DNA of 64,000 nucleotides from Leptospira inadai serovar Lyme str. 10 (GTDB taxonomy: Bacteria; Spirochaetota; Leptospiria; Leptospirales; Leptospiraceae). The stretch's first letter is position 1; each line of letters starts with the position of its first letter. The translations under genes were made by a program, and so were the position numbers. Below are positions 45,298-55,680 of the stretch, one piece after another. Where the stretch lies: contig NZ_AHMM02000025.1 of NCBI RefSeq assembly GCF_000243675.2, forward strand, positions 682,001 to 746,000, written 5' to 3'. A model generated the notes under the pieces. The model did no database searches. It was not told where the DNA came from and saw only the letters and a program-made list of their open reading frames with translations.

Positions 45298-46466
45298 GGA
45301 AGGATCTCCATTATCGCCCCTGGATAATAAAAGTTAAGTATTTCACGAGATGAGGCTCCTTTCATGGCCATTTCCCTCGCTCCGTACTGGCAGAGCCCTA
45401 GGCCGTGACCCAATCCTTTTCCGCGAAATAAAAACCCGTTCAAGCCCGATTCGATATTAAACGAATTACTTTTAATGCGATTCCATCCCAAACGTTTTCC
45501 GGCGCTGGATAAAAATTCGGACGTATCGATTCTATGATTTCCTCGATCGTCTTTATACGCCAGTTCGGAAACCCTACTTTCCATTGAGATTGTTTCCAGA
45601 GATCGTAAACCTTTGCTATTCAGTGCCTTCTCTAAGTCCGACCGTCTTAAAACGGTTTCCCAGCGAAAATGTGGGGAGTTCCTACATAGATCATCCGATC
45701 CTTTCCAACTGTCTCGGCCGGACCTATAATGGCGATTCTTCTGAGAAAAATCTTTCCATAGGACTCCAGGATGCGAGAGGTTTCCTCCGCAGGTCGAATG
45801 GAAAAAAGCTTCCAGAGGTTTATCTTCCGTAGTCTTTAAAAGTAATTTTTCTTTGGACGGATTCAAATGAGTCGGATGGCCGGATCCGGAAAAATGTAAA
45901 CAATGAGTCAGGTCGCAAAGATCGAACGCTTCTCGCCTATGCCTTCCTAAATTCGCGGCCGCGTACGAGCGAATTACGGTTTCTGCAACTAGTTTATATT
46001 TAGCTTTCCATTCCGGATTAATCGAACGGTTTCGTTTTTCGTGAATTAATTCTCCGAACTCGGATTCCAATACCGTTTGAACGTATGTTTCCGTCGGAAG
46101 AGTGAGAATAAAATTTAAAATACCGGAACTTGCGAAGATTTCAAAATCACCTTCATATTTTCTTTTATTCGGATCGTTCGAGAGAAAGACCTCGTATTTT
46201 CCCCCTGATATTCCTAGAAAATCGGTTTTATATGCGTCCTTACCGAAGACGACGGTTAAATTTCCGGCATCTGCCTTTATTAACAAATCGGCGTTTATCG
46301 GCCCCAATTTTTTTTGGCCTATCTCTATTCTTGCGCCTCTTACTGCGATACGTGCGTTTGTCGGGGAACTTTTACCTAAAATTCCGATTCTAAGTCTGGA
46401 CGGCGGATCTATCGCAAATATCGAACTGAAGTAAAAAATCGAGATCGTAAAAGCGATACGAGACAT
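45294..46466 (-). CDS. SpoIID/LytB-domain protein (lytic transglycosylase-like)
   Basis: Signal peptide MSRIAFTISIFYFSSIFAID, then a 370-residue body with the SpoIID pattern: VQTVLESEFGELI, KLVAETVIRSYAAANLGRHR, FHSTCGGNLSHPGVLW, and FRGKGLGHGLGLCQYGAREM with the final ASSREILNFYYPGAIM. SpoIID enzymes cut glycan strands lacking stem peptides; non-sporulating relatives are common in spirochetes and cyanobacteria. It is sandwiched between a Tat-like ferredoxin (six-base gap) and a metallopeptidase (four-base overlap). Confidence 0.88.
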   Translation of the reverse strand: MSRIAFTISIFYFSSIFAIDPPSRLRIGILGKSSPTNARIAVRGARIEIGQKKLGPINADLLIKADAGNLTVVFGKDAYKTDFLGISGGKYEVFLSNDPNKRKYEGDFEIFASSGILNFILTLPTETYVQTVLESEFGELIHEKRNRSINPEWKAKYKLVAETVIRSYAAANLGRHRREAFDLCDLTHCLHFSGSGHPTHLNPSKEKLLLKTTEDKPLEAFFHSTCGGNLSHPGVLWKDFSQKNRHYRSGRDSWKGSDDLCRNSPHFRWETVLRRSDLEKALNSKGLRSLETISMESRVSELAYKDDRGNHRIDTSEFLSSAGKRLGWNRIKSNSFNIESGLNGFLFRGKGLGHGLGLCQYGAREMAMKGASSREILNFYYPGAIMEILP

Positions 46467-46472
46467 TTCATT

Positions 46473-47156
46473 TCACTTAATAATGATTGCTTTGGGAAAT
46501 GTCGGGCAAGCCGATACGCATTGTCCGCAACCTACGCAATCCTGGGAGAAGGTAGGCTTATTCGACTTAAACTTAACTACGCTCGGGATCGGGCAGGATA
46601 ATGCACAAGCCTCGCAAGTTTTTTCCTCGGTTCTAGCGTTTATGCAGTGTTGAAACCAACCGTGGGCTTTTCCCAATCTCGGAACTTCTTTTTTTTTGTA
46701 AGGGAGTAGCGCTCCGGTTTCGCAAGCCGCAATACAAGGGTAATCTTTGCAGAGCATGCATGCATTTAAATTCACATCCATTCTAGGAAGGTGCTTTCCT
46801 CTTTCATCATCCATCACCGGAAATAAAACGGAATATGGGCAGGCATAGATGCAATCTCCGCACCCTGTGCATTTAGAGAGGAAGCGCTTTGCCGTCTTGT
46901 CCACACCAGGAGGATATTGTAAATTTCGGAAGGCTTTAAATTTCTTTTGTTTAGGAAGTCTAGTTTGAGGAAGGGCTTTTTTTTCCTGTTTTTGCGTTAG
47001 GCCTTTTTTGTTAACCGAAGGAGCGGAATCGGGGGGAGCCTCTTTTTTTTGCTCTCGGGTAACTTGCTTCCATGTGTCCGCAATCTCGTCGGCGCTTTCT
47101 TCCACCACCGCAATCGCCTTGGAGAGGCTTTTCCGGAAGAAGTCCCGTCGATTCAT
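46473..47156 (-). CDS. NapF/NapG-like multi-cluster 4Fe-4S ferredoxin with twin-arginine start
   Basis: The 227-residue protein starts [15 protein letters not shown], a twin-arginine-like motif, and carries Cys groups for up to four iron-sulfur clusters: [40 protein letters not shown] and [12 protein letters not shown]. The arrangement resembles NapF/NapG-type proteins. No hydrophobic region follows the twin arginine, so export is uncertain. Residues 35-70 are Lys-rich and low in complexity. The function with MurA in one operon (four-base overlap) is unclear. Confidence 0.8.
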   Translation of the reverse strand: MNRRDFFRKSLSKAIAVVEESADEIADTWKQVTREQKKEAPPDSAPSVNKKGLTQKQEKKALPQTRLPKQKKFKAFRNLQYPPGVDKTAKRFLSKCTGCGDCIYACPYSVLFPVMDDERGKHLPRMDVNLNACMLCKDYPCIAACETGALLPYKKKEVPRLGKAHGWFQHCINARTEEKTCEACALSCPIPSVVKFKSNKPTFSQDCVGCGQCVSACPTFPKAIIIK

Positions 47157-48451
47157 TCTTCCCGAATCCTTTCGATATGAGCTCCCAAAGAGCGGAGTCT
47201 CGTATCGATTTCTTGAAAGCCTCGATCAACTTGCACGATATTATGAATATAACTGGTTCCTTCGGCGCATAATGCGGCGATGATCATCGCCATTCCTGCG
47301 CGAATGTCGGGACTCGCAACTTTTTGACCGTATAATCTAGAATGCCCTATCACGATCGCCCGGTGCGGATCGCAGAGTATGATTTGTGCTCCCATTGAAA
47401 TGATATTATCCACGAAAAAGAGCCTAGATTCGAACATCTTTTCATGAATTAGGACCGTTCCTTTGCATTGGGTAGCCGTGACGAGTGCAACGGACGTCAT
47501 ATCCGCCGGAAATCCCGGCCACGGAGAATCGTCTATCTTGGGAGTTGCACCATGATAGTCGGGTATAATTTCCATTTGCTGATCCGAAGGAACGAGTATA
47601 CCTCCGTCTTGCGGACGAACTTCGATTCCCAACCGAGAATACACCATTCGAATCATTCGAATATCCTCGAGATCTACGTCAGGGATAAAGATTTCTCCTC
47701 CGGTAACGGCAGCTAAACTGATAAAACTACCTACTTCCAAATAGTCGGAGCCGATTCGATGCGGTTCCGCCGGAGCAGTGAGGGAGGTCACTCCCTGGAT
47801 CGTTAGAATGTTCGATCCGATTCCGGAAATCTTCGCGCCGGAAGCATTTAGGAATTTGCATAATTGCTGCACGTGAGGTTCGCTCGCGGCATGGCGTATA
47901 ATGGTTGTTCCATCTGCCAGCGCAGCCGCCATAACGGCGTTTTCGGTTGCCGTTACCGATGCCTCGTCTAAAAGAATATCCGTTCCGCGCAGTCGATCGG
48001 CTTTGATTTCATATCCATCCGGAAAAACTTCGATAGAGGCACCTAATGCTTGGAGTGCTAGAAGATGGGTATCCATTCTCCTACGGCCGATTTTATCTCC
48101 GCCCGGGCGCGGTAAAAAAACCCGTCCAGTGCTCGCAAGAATCGGTCCGGCGAGAGTGACGGCTCCTCTCAATTTGGAACAAAGTTCGTAAGGGAGATCC
48201 GACTTGATATTTCCTTTATTTCGGAATAAGAAAGTTCCTTCTCCTTGATCTTCTATTTCGAGCCCGAGAAGTCTAAGGACTTCTAAAAGCATGAGAACGT
48301 CGGTTATCAAGGGAATATTCCGGACGGTGACTTCTCCCGGAGTCATGCATATTGCGCCTAAAATAGGAAGAGCTTCGTTCTTATTCCCCTGCGGGGAGAT
48401 CGTTCCGTGGAGCGGGTTTTTACCTATAATTTTAAAATAAGAGGAACTCAT
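47153..48451 (-). CDS. murA: UDP-N-acetylglucosamine 1-carboxyvinyltransferase, Cys-to-Asp type
   Basis: MurA transfers enolpyruvate to UDP-GlcNAc, the first step of peptidoglycan synthesis. The 432-residue protein has the KNE motif ([10 protein letters not shown]), SLRG-like [27 protein letters not shown] and [11 protein letters not shown]. The loop that holds the catalytic Cys in E. coli MurA reads [10 protein letters not shown] here, so Asp119 takes its place, as in Mycobacterium, Chlamydia and Borrelia; fosfomycin would not react with it. It is the first gene of a minus operon with ferredoxin, SpoIID and metallopeptidase. Confidence 0.95.
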   Translation of the reverse strand: MSSSYFKIIGKNPLHGTISPQGNKNEALPILGAICMTPGEVTVRNIPLITDVLMLLEVLRLLGLEIEDQGEGTFLFRNKGNIKSDLPYELCSKLRGAVTLAGPILASTGRVFLPRPGGDKIGRRRMDTHLLALQALGASIEVFPDGYEIKADRLRGTDILLDEASVTATENAVMAAALADGTTIIRHAASEPHVQQLCKFLNASGAKISGIGSNILTIQGVTSLTAPAEPHRIGSDYLEVGSFISLAAVTGGEIFIPDVDLEDIRMIRMVYSRLGIEVRPQDGGILVPSDQQMEIIPDYHGATPKIDDSPWPGFPADMTSVALVTATQCKGTVLIHEKMFESRLFFVDNIISMGAQIILCDPHRAIVIGHSRLYGQKVASPDIRAGMAMIIAALCAEGTSYIHNIVQVDRGFQEIDTRLRSLGAHIERIREE

Positions 48452-48630
48452 TCGACTACCGACTTTTCAGATAGACTGCCGACCCGCCTCGTTCCGGCAA
48501 GCATTTACGAAAAAGGCAAGAAGGCGGTAAATGAAATCGCTTCGTAACGGTAGGTCGGAACCAAGAATCGATCCATACGGTCGAAATCGGTTGACGTCAG
48601 TCTATTTTTTTCCGAAGAACGTTGGTATCC

Positions 48631-50397
48631 ATGAATTCGTTTTTAAACAACTTTCGAAATTTTCAAAAGACCCGCTGGTTCGACCTTTTCTGTTATCTTT
48701 GGACCTCCGTCTTCGCCTTTTTAGCATTTGCTCCTTTTTATCTAAGCCATTTTGTTTGGATCGCTCCTTTCGGACTTTTTTGGATAGCGCATAAATATGC
48801 GGGAAGATACAAGCAATTGCTTTTGCACGGCATTCTCTTCGGAGTTTTCTTCTATGTCGTGTCGTTTCATTGGATTTTCCATATGGCGCAAGTCTTCGGG
48901 AATTTTCCGACTCCATTTGCCGCTTTAATTTTGATTCTTGCCGGAGTTCTATTCGGTTCGAAGTTTCCGATATTCCTATTGTCCTATTCGTTCTTAACGA
49001 AGAAAATCGGAAGGCATAGCGTTTGGGTGGTAGGATTTTGCGGACTGGCCGCCGATATGATCGGACCTCAGTTATTTCCTTGGTATTGGGGAAACCTAGC
49101 CGCCGGAAATATTCTTCTCGCTCAAACGGTAGAGATAGGAAGCGTTTATGGATTAAGTTTTCTCGTTTTCATAATTTCGTACACTCTCTTTGAAACGAAT
49201 TTATTTCATTTACCCGAAATAATAAGATCCAAGGAAAAAACTTTGCACTTCGCGAAGTTTTGGGCCATTCCGCTCGGTATATTTCTCCTATTTTGGATCG
49301 TCGGAACCTCCCTATATTTCAAATGGAAGGACGTGAAGCCTAGCAAAACACTCGAAGTATTGGTCGTTCAACCGGACGCACCGATGAGTATTCGCGACGA
49401 AAGAGGCCGTTCCCCATTGCAAGTTATCGAGGAATTAATGGAACGGATGGATAATCTTGTGGATGATGCGGTTCGCAAGGCTGGAAAAAAACCGGACCTA
49501 ATCGTTCTACCGGAAGCTGGAATTCCGTATTTTTCCGCAAATAAAACTCCGATCACCGAACTTAACAGGATGTACTGGTATAGATTCGAAGCGTTGATGA
49601 TCGCCTTCGCAAACCGATACAAAGCGAACGTATTTTTTAACGAAATAGACGCGAAATACAAAACGGTAAGTTCCGGAAAAGAATACTTAAGATATTATAA
49701 TAATAATGTAATATATGACCCGAACGGAAATCGAAGAGATGCGTATCAAAAGCAATACTTGGTTCTTTTCGGAGAGACTATGCCTTTCGAGTTTATGTAT
49801 GACCTCAGCCCTCAAACGGGTAAATTCGAACCGGGAGAATCGTTGAAATTATTGTCTTACTATTCCGGTATCGGAACGCTTCCCGCTCAACCTGCCCCGA
49901 TTCACTGGAAAGATACCGAGGAGTTGAATGCGGAGGCTACGAGGCGGTATTACGAGTCCACTCGGATGGAATTAAAGGAGGAAGGTTCGATTCTTCCTTT
50001 GATCTGTTACGAGGTGATCGTTCCGGAATTCGTTCGGAAGTTTAGACATTTAGGAAATCCCGAATTTATTGCGAATCTTACGAATGATAAATGGTACGGA
50101 ACGACGACGGAAAGCGATCAGCATTTCGAGTTGGGAAGATTAAGATCGATAGAATGGAGAAGATGGTTGGTCCGATCCACGAATTCCGGCATTTCAGGAT
50201 TCGTCGATCATATGGGTCGGTTTCTTCCTGGAAAATCGACCGGCTTAATGAAAGCGGAGACCACCTGGGAACAAGTAGCGGTTTTCGATTCTAAACCCGG
50301 CTTTTATGTTACGTACGGGAACTTGATTCCTTGGTTGATGCTGATTCTTACGGCAATCTATTACGGAACCTTATTGGTTTCCGCCGGACGGAAGTAA
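48631..50397 (+). CDS. lnt: Apolipoprotein N-acyltransferase
   Basis: Lnt adds the third acyl chain to lipoproteins. The 588-residue protein has N-terminal membrane helices up to about residue 220 and a periplasmic nitrilase-like domain; the catalytic triad is visible as Glu in [10 protein letters not shown], Lys in [11 protein letters not shown] and Cys in [12 protein letters not shown] last membrane helix at the C-terminus ([17 protein letters not shown]) completes the usual topology. It is longer than the E. coli 512 residues. ATG 48631 is used; TTG 48622 is three codons upstream. The many lipoprotein genes nearby need it. Confidence 0.9.
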   Translation: MNSFLNNFRNFQKTRWFDLFCYLWTSVFAFLAFAPFYLSHFVWIAPFGLFWIAHKYAGRYKQLLLHGILFGVFFYVVSFHWIFHMAQVFGNFPTPFAALILILAGVLFGSKFPIFLLSYSFLTKKIGRHSVWVVGFCGLAADMIGPQLFPWYWGNLAAGNILLAQTVEIGSVYGLSFLVFIISYTLFETNLFHLPEIIRSKEKTLHFAKFWAIPLGIFLLFWIVGTSLYFKWKDVKPSKTLEVLVVQPDAPMSIRDERGRSPLQVIEELMERMDNLVDDAVRKAGKKPDLIVLPEAGIPYFSANKTPITELNRMYWYRFEALMIAFANRYKANVFFNEIDAKYKTVSSGKEYLRYYNNNVIYDPNGNRRDAYQKQYLVLFGETMPFEFMYDLSPQTGKFEPGESLKLLSYYSGIGTLPAQPAPIHWKDTEELNAEATRRYYESTRMELKEEGSILPLICYEVIVPEFVRKFRHLGNPEFIANLTNDKWYGTTTESDQHFELGRLRSIEWRRWLVRSTNSGISGFVDHMGRFLPGKSTGLMKAETTWEQVAVFDSKPGFYVTYGNLIPWLMLILTAIYYGTLLVSAGRK

Positions 50398-50406
50398 ATA
50401 GCAAAT

Positions 50407-50444
50407 AAAAAAGTTAGGGCGGACCGGGACTGCCCTAACTTTTT
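50407..50444. terminator. Bidirectional terminator between lnt and the next gene
   Basis: AAAAAGTTAGGGC (from 50407) pairs with GCCCTAACTTTTT (50432-50444) over an 11-base loop; A-run on one side and T-run on the other let it serve both the lnt transcript and the minus gene ending at 50485. Confidence 0.8.
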
Positions 50445-50484
50445 CAACGGAACAATCTTAGGATTTCCTAGGTTCTAAGGAATT

Positions 50485-51609
50485 TTACGGATTAATTAAG
50501 TAATAGGAAAAGATACCGTGAAAGCGATGATCTTTCGGTACATGTCCGAAGCCTTCCGGCGGAACAGGGCAATCGAGTTTAGCTTCCGCTAAATAATAAA
50601 GCTGGTACGGCTTTGCAAAAAATAGACGTACGAAGAATCGTAACACGGAAGAGATATTGGATAGAACGTTTATTTTCCCGACGGTTTCCTTTCTTTGAAC
50701 TAAAAGGAAACAAGAACCGCTTTCGTTCATATAAAATTTTTCCTGAACAGGAAGCAGATAATTCGAAAACGGTTCGGTTTCGGATTCCAAGATCTCGGAT
50801 TTATGCACCTTGGCCGAGAAAAGTAATTTTCCGTTGGCATCGACCGAACTTATCGTTCGGATTTCCTTATCGGGAAACGTTTCATTTCCGATAAAGCCCC
50901 CCGTATATAATTTTTCATTCTCGCCGTTCTGTGCCCTAAATAATTCCCATCTACGACTGTATTTATAAACTTCGTAGTTGGTGAGAAGATGTTCCATCCC
51001 ACCTCTTCCATCCAAGGGTATTTTTTCGCCGTTCAGGATGAGATATCCCCAGGTCGGGACGAAGGAGAAAGCCATATCGGCTTGGACAAATCGATTTTTT
51101 TCGGGCAAATTGATTTTCCCTCCGGATAGAGAAACCGCCTTCCACCAACCTGTCTTGTAAGAAAGGAAGAGTTTCACGTCTTCCGATTGCATGCGGATCT
51201 CGGGTCCTTCGACACCCTTTGTTACGGAATTATCTCCGATTTCCAGTTCGATGACTCCCGGCTCCGCTTTTAGATCGTCTTTTGAAAATTCCTTTGTGAA
51301 AAACCTGGTTCCGTTCTCCTTATCATAGACCACTAAACTAATACCGCTGTTTCGGGTTCCCGGGCCAAGATTACTCACTAAGAAGGTCGCAAAAATATAA
51401 AGGTGGTCGTCCGTAAAAGAATAATTCCAAGCTTGAAAATATCCTTCTTGCGGATAAGGATGATATGCCATTTCCCCTTTGCTAGTCTTTCTAGCTCGTA
51501 AAACTTTATCCTCACTCCTGATTTCACCGGAAAAAAGAAATCCTAGGGTGAGTAGAATGATAGACGTCCTTATATACTTTGGAAAGAAAATTCCGCCGGA
51601 GAAAAACAT
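50485..51609 (-). CDS. Exported protein of unknown function, perhaps lipocalin-like
   Basis: A 374-residue protein with a signal peptide (MFFSGGIFFPKYIRTSIILL, then LGFLFSGEIRSED). The mature part is mostly strands, beginning YFQAWNYSFTDDHLYIFATF and including GRGGMEHLLTNYE and RRWELFRAQNGENEK. The W-x-Y-x-F-x-D start and the G-rich mid motif remind me of the AttH/CrtC-like lipocalin fold, but the resemblance is weak and no catalytic residues can be named. ATG 51609 is used; a TTG at 51618 lies too near AGGAA. Not in an operon. Confidence 0.6.
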   Translation of the reverse strand: MFFSGGIFFPKYIRTSIILLTLGFLFSGEIRSEDKVLRARKTSKGEMAYHPYPQEGYFQAWNYSFTDDHLYIFATFLVSNLGPGTRNSGISLVVYDKENGTRFFTKEFSKDDLKAEPGVIELEIGDNSVTKGVEGPEIRMQSEDVKLFLSYKTGWWKAVSLSGGKINLPEKNRFVQADMAFSFVPTWGYLILNGEKIPLDGRGGMEHLLTNYEVYKYSRRWELFRAQNGENEKLYTGGFIGNETFPDKEIRTISSVDANGKLLFSAKVHKSEILESETEPFSNYLLPVQEKFYMNESGSCFLLVQRKETVGKINVLSNISSVLRFFVRLFFAKPYQLYYLAEAKLDCPVPPEGFGHVPKDHRFHGIFSYYLINP

Positions 51610-51710
51610 GGGTTCCAATTCCTAATCCTTTTTTCTCCGTAGGCAAGTACTTCTTTCACATATCAGGAAAGAAAATTCGCGAAATAGTCGGCGAGGCTTT
51701 TATAAATAAA

Positions 51711-52145
51711 TCAGGCCTGCGATAATTCGATTTCTTCTAATTCCGATTCCGAGATCGGAATGCAGGAATCTTCGTAAATATCACTGAGACAGCGAATCGA
51801 AAATACCGGATGGTCTGTGACATTCTGTCCGGACAGCTCCTCTCGTTCCTGTCGAATTCCGTCAATATGAATCCAAGAGTCGAATTCGCTTTTCCCTTCG
51901 GAAGATATTCGAGCGAAAACTAAGAATTCATATTTACCGAATTTTTTGAAAAAGATTTCCGCGATATCGGGATCGGATTCCGTCAATCGTTTTCTAAAGG
52001 ATGTAGGGTTGATTTTTTCCGGTCCCTTAAGCGAATCATAATACCGATTTAAGGTTTTTACGATTTTAAGAAAAGCTACCTTATCTTTTTCCAATTTCAT
52101 CCATTTCATTTCTGGATCGATCGATTCAATTCTTTTGAGTCTCAT
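51711..52145 (-). CDS. Soluble protein of unknown function
   Basis: A 144-residue acidic protein with helices in the first half (FLKIVKTLNRYYDSLKGPEK) and mixed structure after it (FLVFARISSEGKSEFDSWIH). No signal peptide or membrane segment is seen. It ends in ELEEIELSQA. I do not recognise it. It stands alone on the minus strand, with 357 bases between it and the sigma gene. Confidence 0.6.
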   Translation of the reverse strand: MRLKRIESIDPEMKWMKLEKDKVAFLKIVKTLNRYYDSLKGPEKINPTSFRKRLTESDPDIAEIFFKKFGKYEFLVFARISSEGKSEFDSWIHIDGIRQEREELSGQNVTDHPVFSIRCLSDIYEDSCIPISESELEEIELSQA

Positions 52146-52502
52146 CGGTTACCTCGTATATCCCGGGTAAAGAGGCCTTGGAGTTGCGCAAAAAAACTTG
52201 GAAGAAAAAAGGACCCGATTCGATCTTTCCCGTTCTTAAAGAAGCACGTTTGTAAATCGGGATTCTCAAAATAAATCGATTCTTGGATTTTCTTACGAAA
52301 AAGAGGCAAGAAAATCCCGCCTGAAACGACTTAGAACGAAGATCCTTTTGGGAGGGTTGCTATGAATTCTATAGATGGAAGCGCATTTGATTTCGGATTT
52401 TTTCCATTTTGGATTATTTTCTTACCTTTTTCCGCGAAATAATCCAAAAAAACCAAGGAATTTCCTGAAGAGACAACTATTGTTTACGAGGAAAAAATCA
52501 CC
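52146..52502. other. Leader/intergenic region ahead of the third ECF sigma gene
   Basis: This 357-base stretch separates divergent genes. Apart from the 26-codon ORF listed separately, I see only AT-rich DNA and no clear promoter. The sigma gene start region has GAGG at 52488-52491, eleven bases ahead of its TTG. Confidence 0.5.
52362..52442 (+). CDS. 26-residue hydrophobic peptide with strong ribosome site
   Basis: ATG 52362 to TAA 52442 would give MNSIDGSAFDFGFFPFWIIF followed by LPFSAK, rich in Phe and Trp. GGGAGG lies six bases upstream, one of the strongest ribosome sites in the window. It ends 60 bases before the sigma gene. It may be a leader peptide whose translation tunes the sigma gene, or a small membrane peptide. 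Only the ribosome site and frame support it. Confidence 0.45.
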   Translation: MNSIDGSAFDFGFFPFWIIFLPFSAK

Positions 52503-53036
52503 TTGGTGTCTTTGGATAAAATTTATCGAAGGGAACGAAATAAGATTCTTGCTTGGGTAAGATCGAAAGTTTCCGACCCCGAAGAGGCGGAGGATCTTTT
52601 ACAAGAATCCTTCCTGATCGCGGTGGCGGAGCTGGATTCGAACGGGTCCATCGAATACCTTTTGGCGTACATATACGCAGTTCTTCGAAATAAAGTCGGG
52701 GACTGGTATCGTAAAAAGAAAACCAGAAAGTATCTTGTACCGGAGCTCGAGAACGAATTCGATATTGAAAAGGCGATTCCCGCGCAAGGTGCGGGACCCG
52801 AACGCGAATTTTATCAGAAACTAGTTTTGGAAGAATTGTCTCTAGCTATCGCAGAACTTCCTGCCGAGCAAAAATCGGTTTTTATCGCGAATGTTTTAGA
52901 AGGAAAAACATTTCGAAAAATCTCCGAAGAAACGGGCATTCCGGAAGGAACGCTTTCCGCCAGAAAAGCATACGCAAAAGAATTTCTATCCAAACGGTTG
53001 AAAGCGCTAAGGTCCCTTTTCCTCGAAGAATTTTAA
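52503..53036 (+). CDS. ECF-family RNA polymerase sigma factor
   Basis: This 177-residue protein has region 2 with YRRERNKILAWVRSKVSDPE, EDLLQESFLIAVAELD and YIYAVLRNKVGDWYRKKKTR, and region 4 with LPAEQKSVFIANVLEGKTFR and KISEETGIPEGTLSARKAYA. The tail LSKRLKALRSLFLEEF is longer than usual. Start TTG 52503 or GTG 52506. It is followed after 14 bases by a His-rich membrane protein; that pair is recurrent in Gram-negative bacteria, where the membrane protein is thought to partner the sigma factor. Confidence 0.9.
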   Translation: MVSLDKIYRRERNKILAWVRSKVSDPEEAEDLLQESFLIAVAELDSNGSIEYLLAYIYAVLRNKVGDWYRKKKTRKYLVPELENEFDIEKAIPAQGAGPEREFYQKLVLEELSLAIAELPAEQKSVFIANVLEGKTFRKISEETGIPEGTLSARKAYAKEFLSKRLKALRSLFLEEF

Positions 53037-53050
53037 TAAGGAAAAAAACT

Positions 53051-53359
53051 ATGAACCATTCATGTTCGCATAGATTTAGGAAAGGAAGAATTTTTGCTTG
53101 GATACTTTTTATCCCGCTATTCTTTTTAGCCGCCGCAGCCGTCGTTTGGCAATTATGGAACTGGCTTTTGCCGGAACTATTTGCCTGGAAACAGATTACC
53201 TATTGGCAAGCTTTAGGAATATTCGTTTTATCTCATTTACTTTTTAAGGGCGGTCATGGCCTCGGAGGCGGTCGTCACAAACGGTATTGGAAACATAGAA
53301 TGAAACGCAGAATGCAACAGTCTATGCATAACCAACATAAAACTGCAAGAGAAGAATGA
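53051..53359 (+). CDS. His-rich two-segment membrane protein beside the ECF sigma gene
   Basis: The 102-residue protein has two membrane segments (IFAWILFIPLFFLAAAAVVW and YWQALGIFVLSHLLF) and a tail rich in His, Gly and Arg (GGHGLGGGRHKRYWKHRMKR). WQALGIFVLSHLLF resembles the WxALGLLVLSRILFG motif of small proteins encoded directly behind sigma-70-like genes. Probably a regulator of that sigma factor, perhaps via metal bound by the His-rich ends; no experiment that I know supports this. Confidence 0.7.
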   Translation: MNHSCSHRFRKGRIFAWILFIPLFFLAAAAVVWQLWNWLLPELFAWKQITYWQALGIFVLSHLLFKGGHGLGGGRHKRYWKHRMKRRMQQSMHNQHKTAREE

Positions 53360-53459
53360 GAGGAAGATCGCGTGTTGATTTTTTCGAAATTCCTTACTCG
53401 GTTTTCGACCGACGTTCGATGTAACATGATCGTTCCAGTTTGCGGGGTCTAAAAGAAAT

Positions 53460-53777
53460 ATGAAGCGACAGGCGGATAAGAAGAATTACCTCATCGAGAA
53501 ATGTAAAACCGAGGTTGGTCCGATCCGGCCTGAAATAAATCTTTCGAAATGCGAAGGGAAGCGTGATTGCGCAATCGTGTGTCCCTTTGCAGTGTTCGAG
53601 ATCCGACCGATCGATCGATCCGAAAAAGAGCGGCTTTCTTTTGCAGGAAGGATAAAGACGATGTTTCACGGTCCTAATAAAGCTTACGTCGTTCGCCCGG
53701 AAGATTGCCATGCCTGCGGTCTTTGCGTGGCGGCCTGTCCGGAAAAGGCGGTCCGGCTCATCTCGTTTGGCGGATAG
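53460..53777 (+). CDS. Two-cluster ferredoxin
   Basis: A 105-residue protein with two iron-sulfur motifs. The C-terminal one is normal, DCHACGLCVAACP. The N-terminal one is KCEGKRDCAIVCP, where the second Cys of CxxCxxCxxxC is replaced by Lys, so that cluster may be of the 3Fe-4S type or be changed on loss of that ligand. An insertion of about 35 residues with an FAGRIKTMFHG segment separates the two. It could be an electron carrier for the P450 or other redox enzymes; no partner is adjacent. Confidence 0.85.
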   Translation: MKRQADKKNYLIEKCKTEVGPIRPEINLSKCEGKRDCAIVCPFAVFEIRPIDRSEKERLSFAGRIKTMFHGPNKAYVVRPEDCHACGLCVAACPEKAVRLISFGG

Positions 53778-53821
53778 AGATTGCCAAAAAAGGGAAACTC
53801 AAAAAATGTACCCATACCGCC

Positions 53822-54397
53822 ATGGACACGGAATTATTGAGCCTGTTCTGGATCGAAAAGATCAAGCTCAGCCAATATACAATCCAAACCGTCAAGAATC
53901 TGAGCGACGTTCAGCTTGACCACCCCGACACATTGGGTGAAACCGTCCGTCGCTATCTCAATTCGATGGTGGCGTCCGATTTTCTCTTTAGGCTATCCCT
54001 TCCGGTTTCTATAGGAATTAGTTCGATTCTTCCCATTCCCCGCCAGCAAGAGTCGGAAATCGAAAAGGATTTGGTAAGAGTCAGGGATTTATTCGGTTCC
54101 CCTCCCTTGCCACCCGGACTGAAAGATATTATCGTAACTTCCGCAGAAGGTCTCTATTTTGATGAATGCAATCCGAGTCTCAAATCGGTTTTTGAGCGTT
54201 GGAAACGGATTCTTTTGAGGCTGGAAAAAACCATTCATAACGTGTCTCAAAAAGATTCTTTGAAATATCGATATCTCTCCGTCCTTGGAATCATTTCGTT
54301 ACCGGTCGCTATTAATTACTTCGGAACTCAGAACCTATACTATCTTCGAAACGGAATCTTAAAAATTAAAGAGAATCCTTCTTTCCCCAAGTCCTAA
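53822..54397 (+). CDS. Protein of unknown function
   Basis: From ATG 53822, 191 residues begin MDTELLSLFWIEKIKLSQYT. Mostly helical, no signal peptide; one semi-hydrophobic stretch (YRYLSVLGIISLPVAINYFG) near the C-terminus. The open frame extends upstream into the ferredoxin gene, but that part reads like an out-of-frame shadow. Ribosome site is poor. The 63 bases behind hold the isocitrate dehydrogenase ribosome site. No family is recognised. Confidence 0.55.
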   Translation: MDTELLSLFWIEKIKLSQYTIQTVKNLSDVQLDHPDTLGETVRRYLNSMVASDFLFRLSLPVSIGISSILPIPRQQESEIEKDLVRVRDLFGSPPLPPGLKDIIVTSAEGLYFDECNPSLKSVFERWKRILLRLEKTIHNVSQKDSLKYRYLSVLGIISLPVAINYFGTQNLYYLRNGILKIKENPSFPKS

Positions 54398-54460
54398 GGA
54401 CGGAGAGAATGGACACCAGGCCTAGACCGTAATTTATCTACACAATACAAGGAGAACCCA

Positions 54461-55657
<1,197 letters not shown>

Positions 55658-55680
55658 GAATTTTTGGGATCGGTTTTCCC

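Noticed and set aside
53705..53821. Upstream extension of the 191-residue protein into the ferredoxin gene.
   Set aside because: Those residues are an out-of-frame reading of the ferredoxin Cys motif; the ATG at 53822 is the first sensible start.
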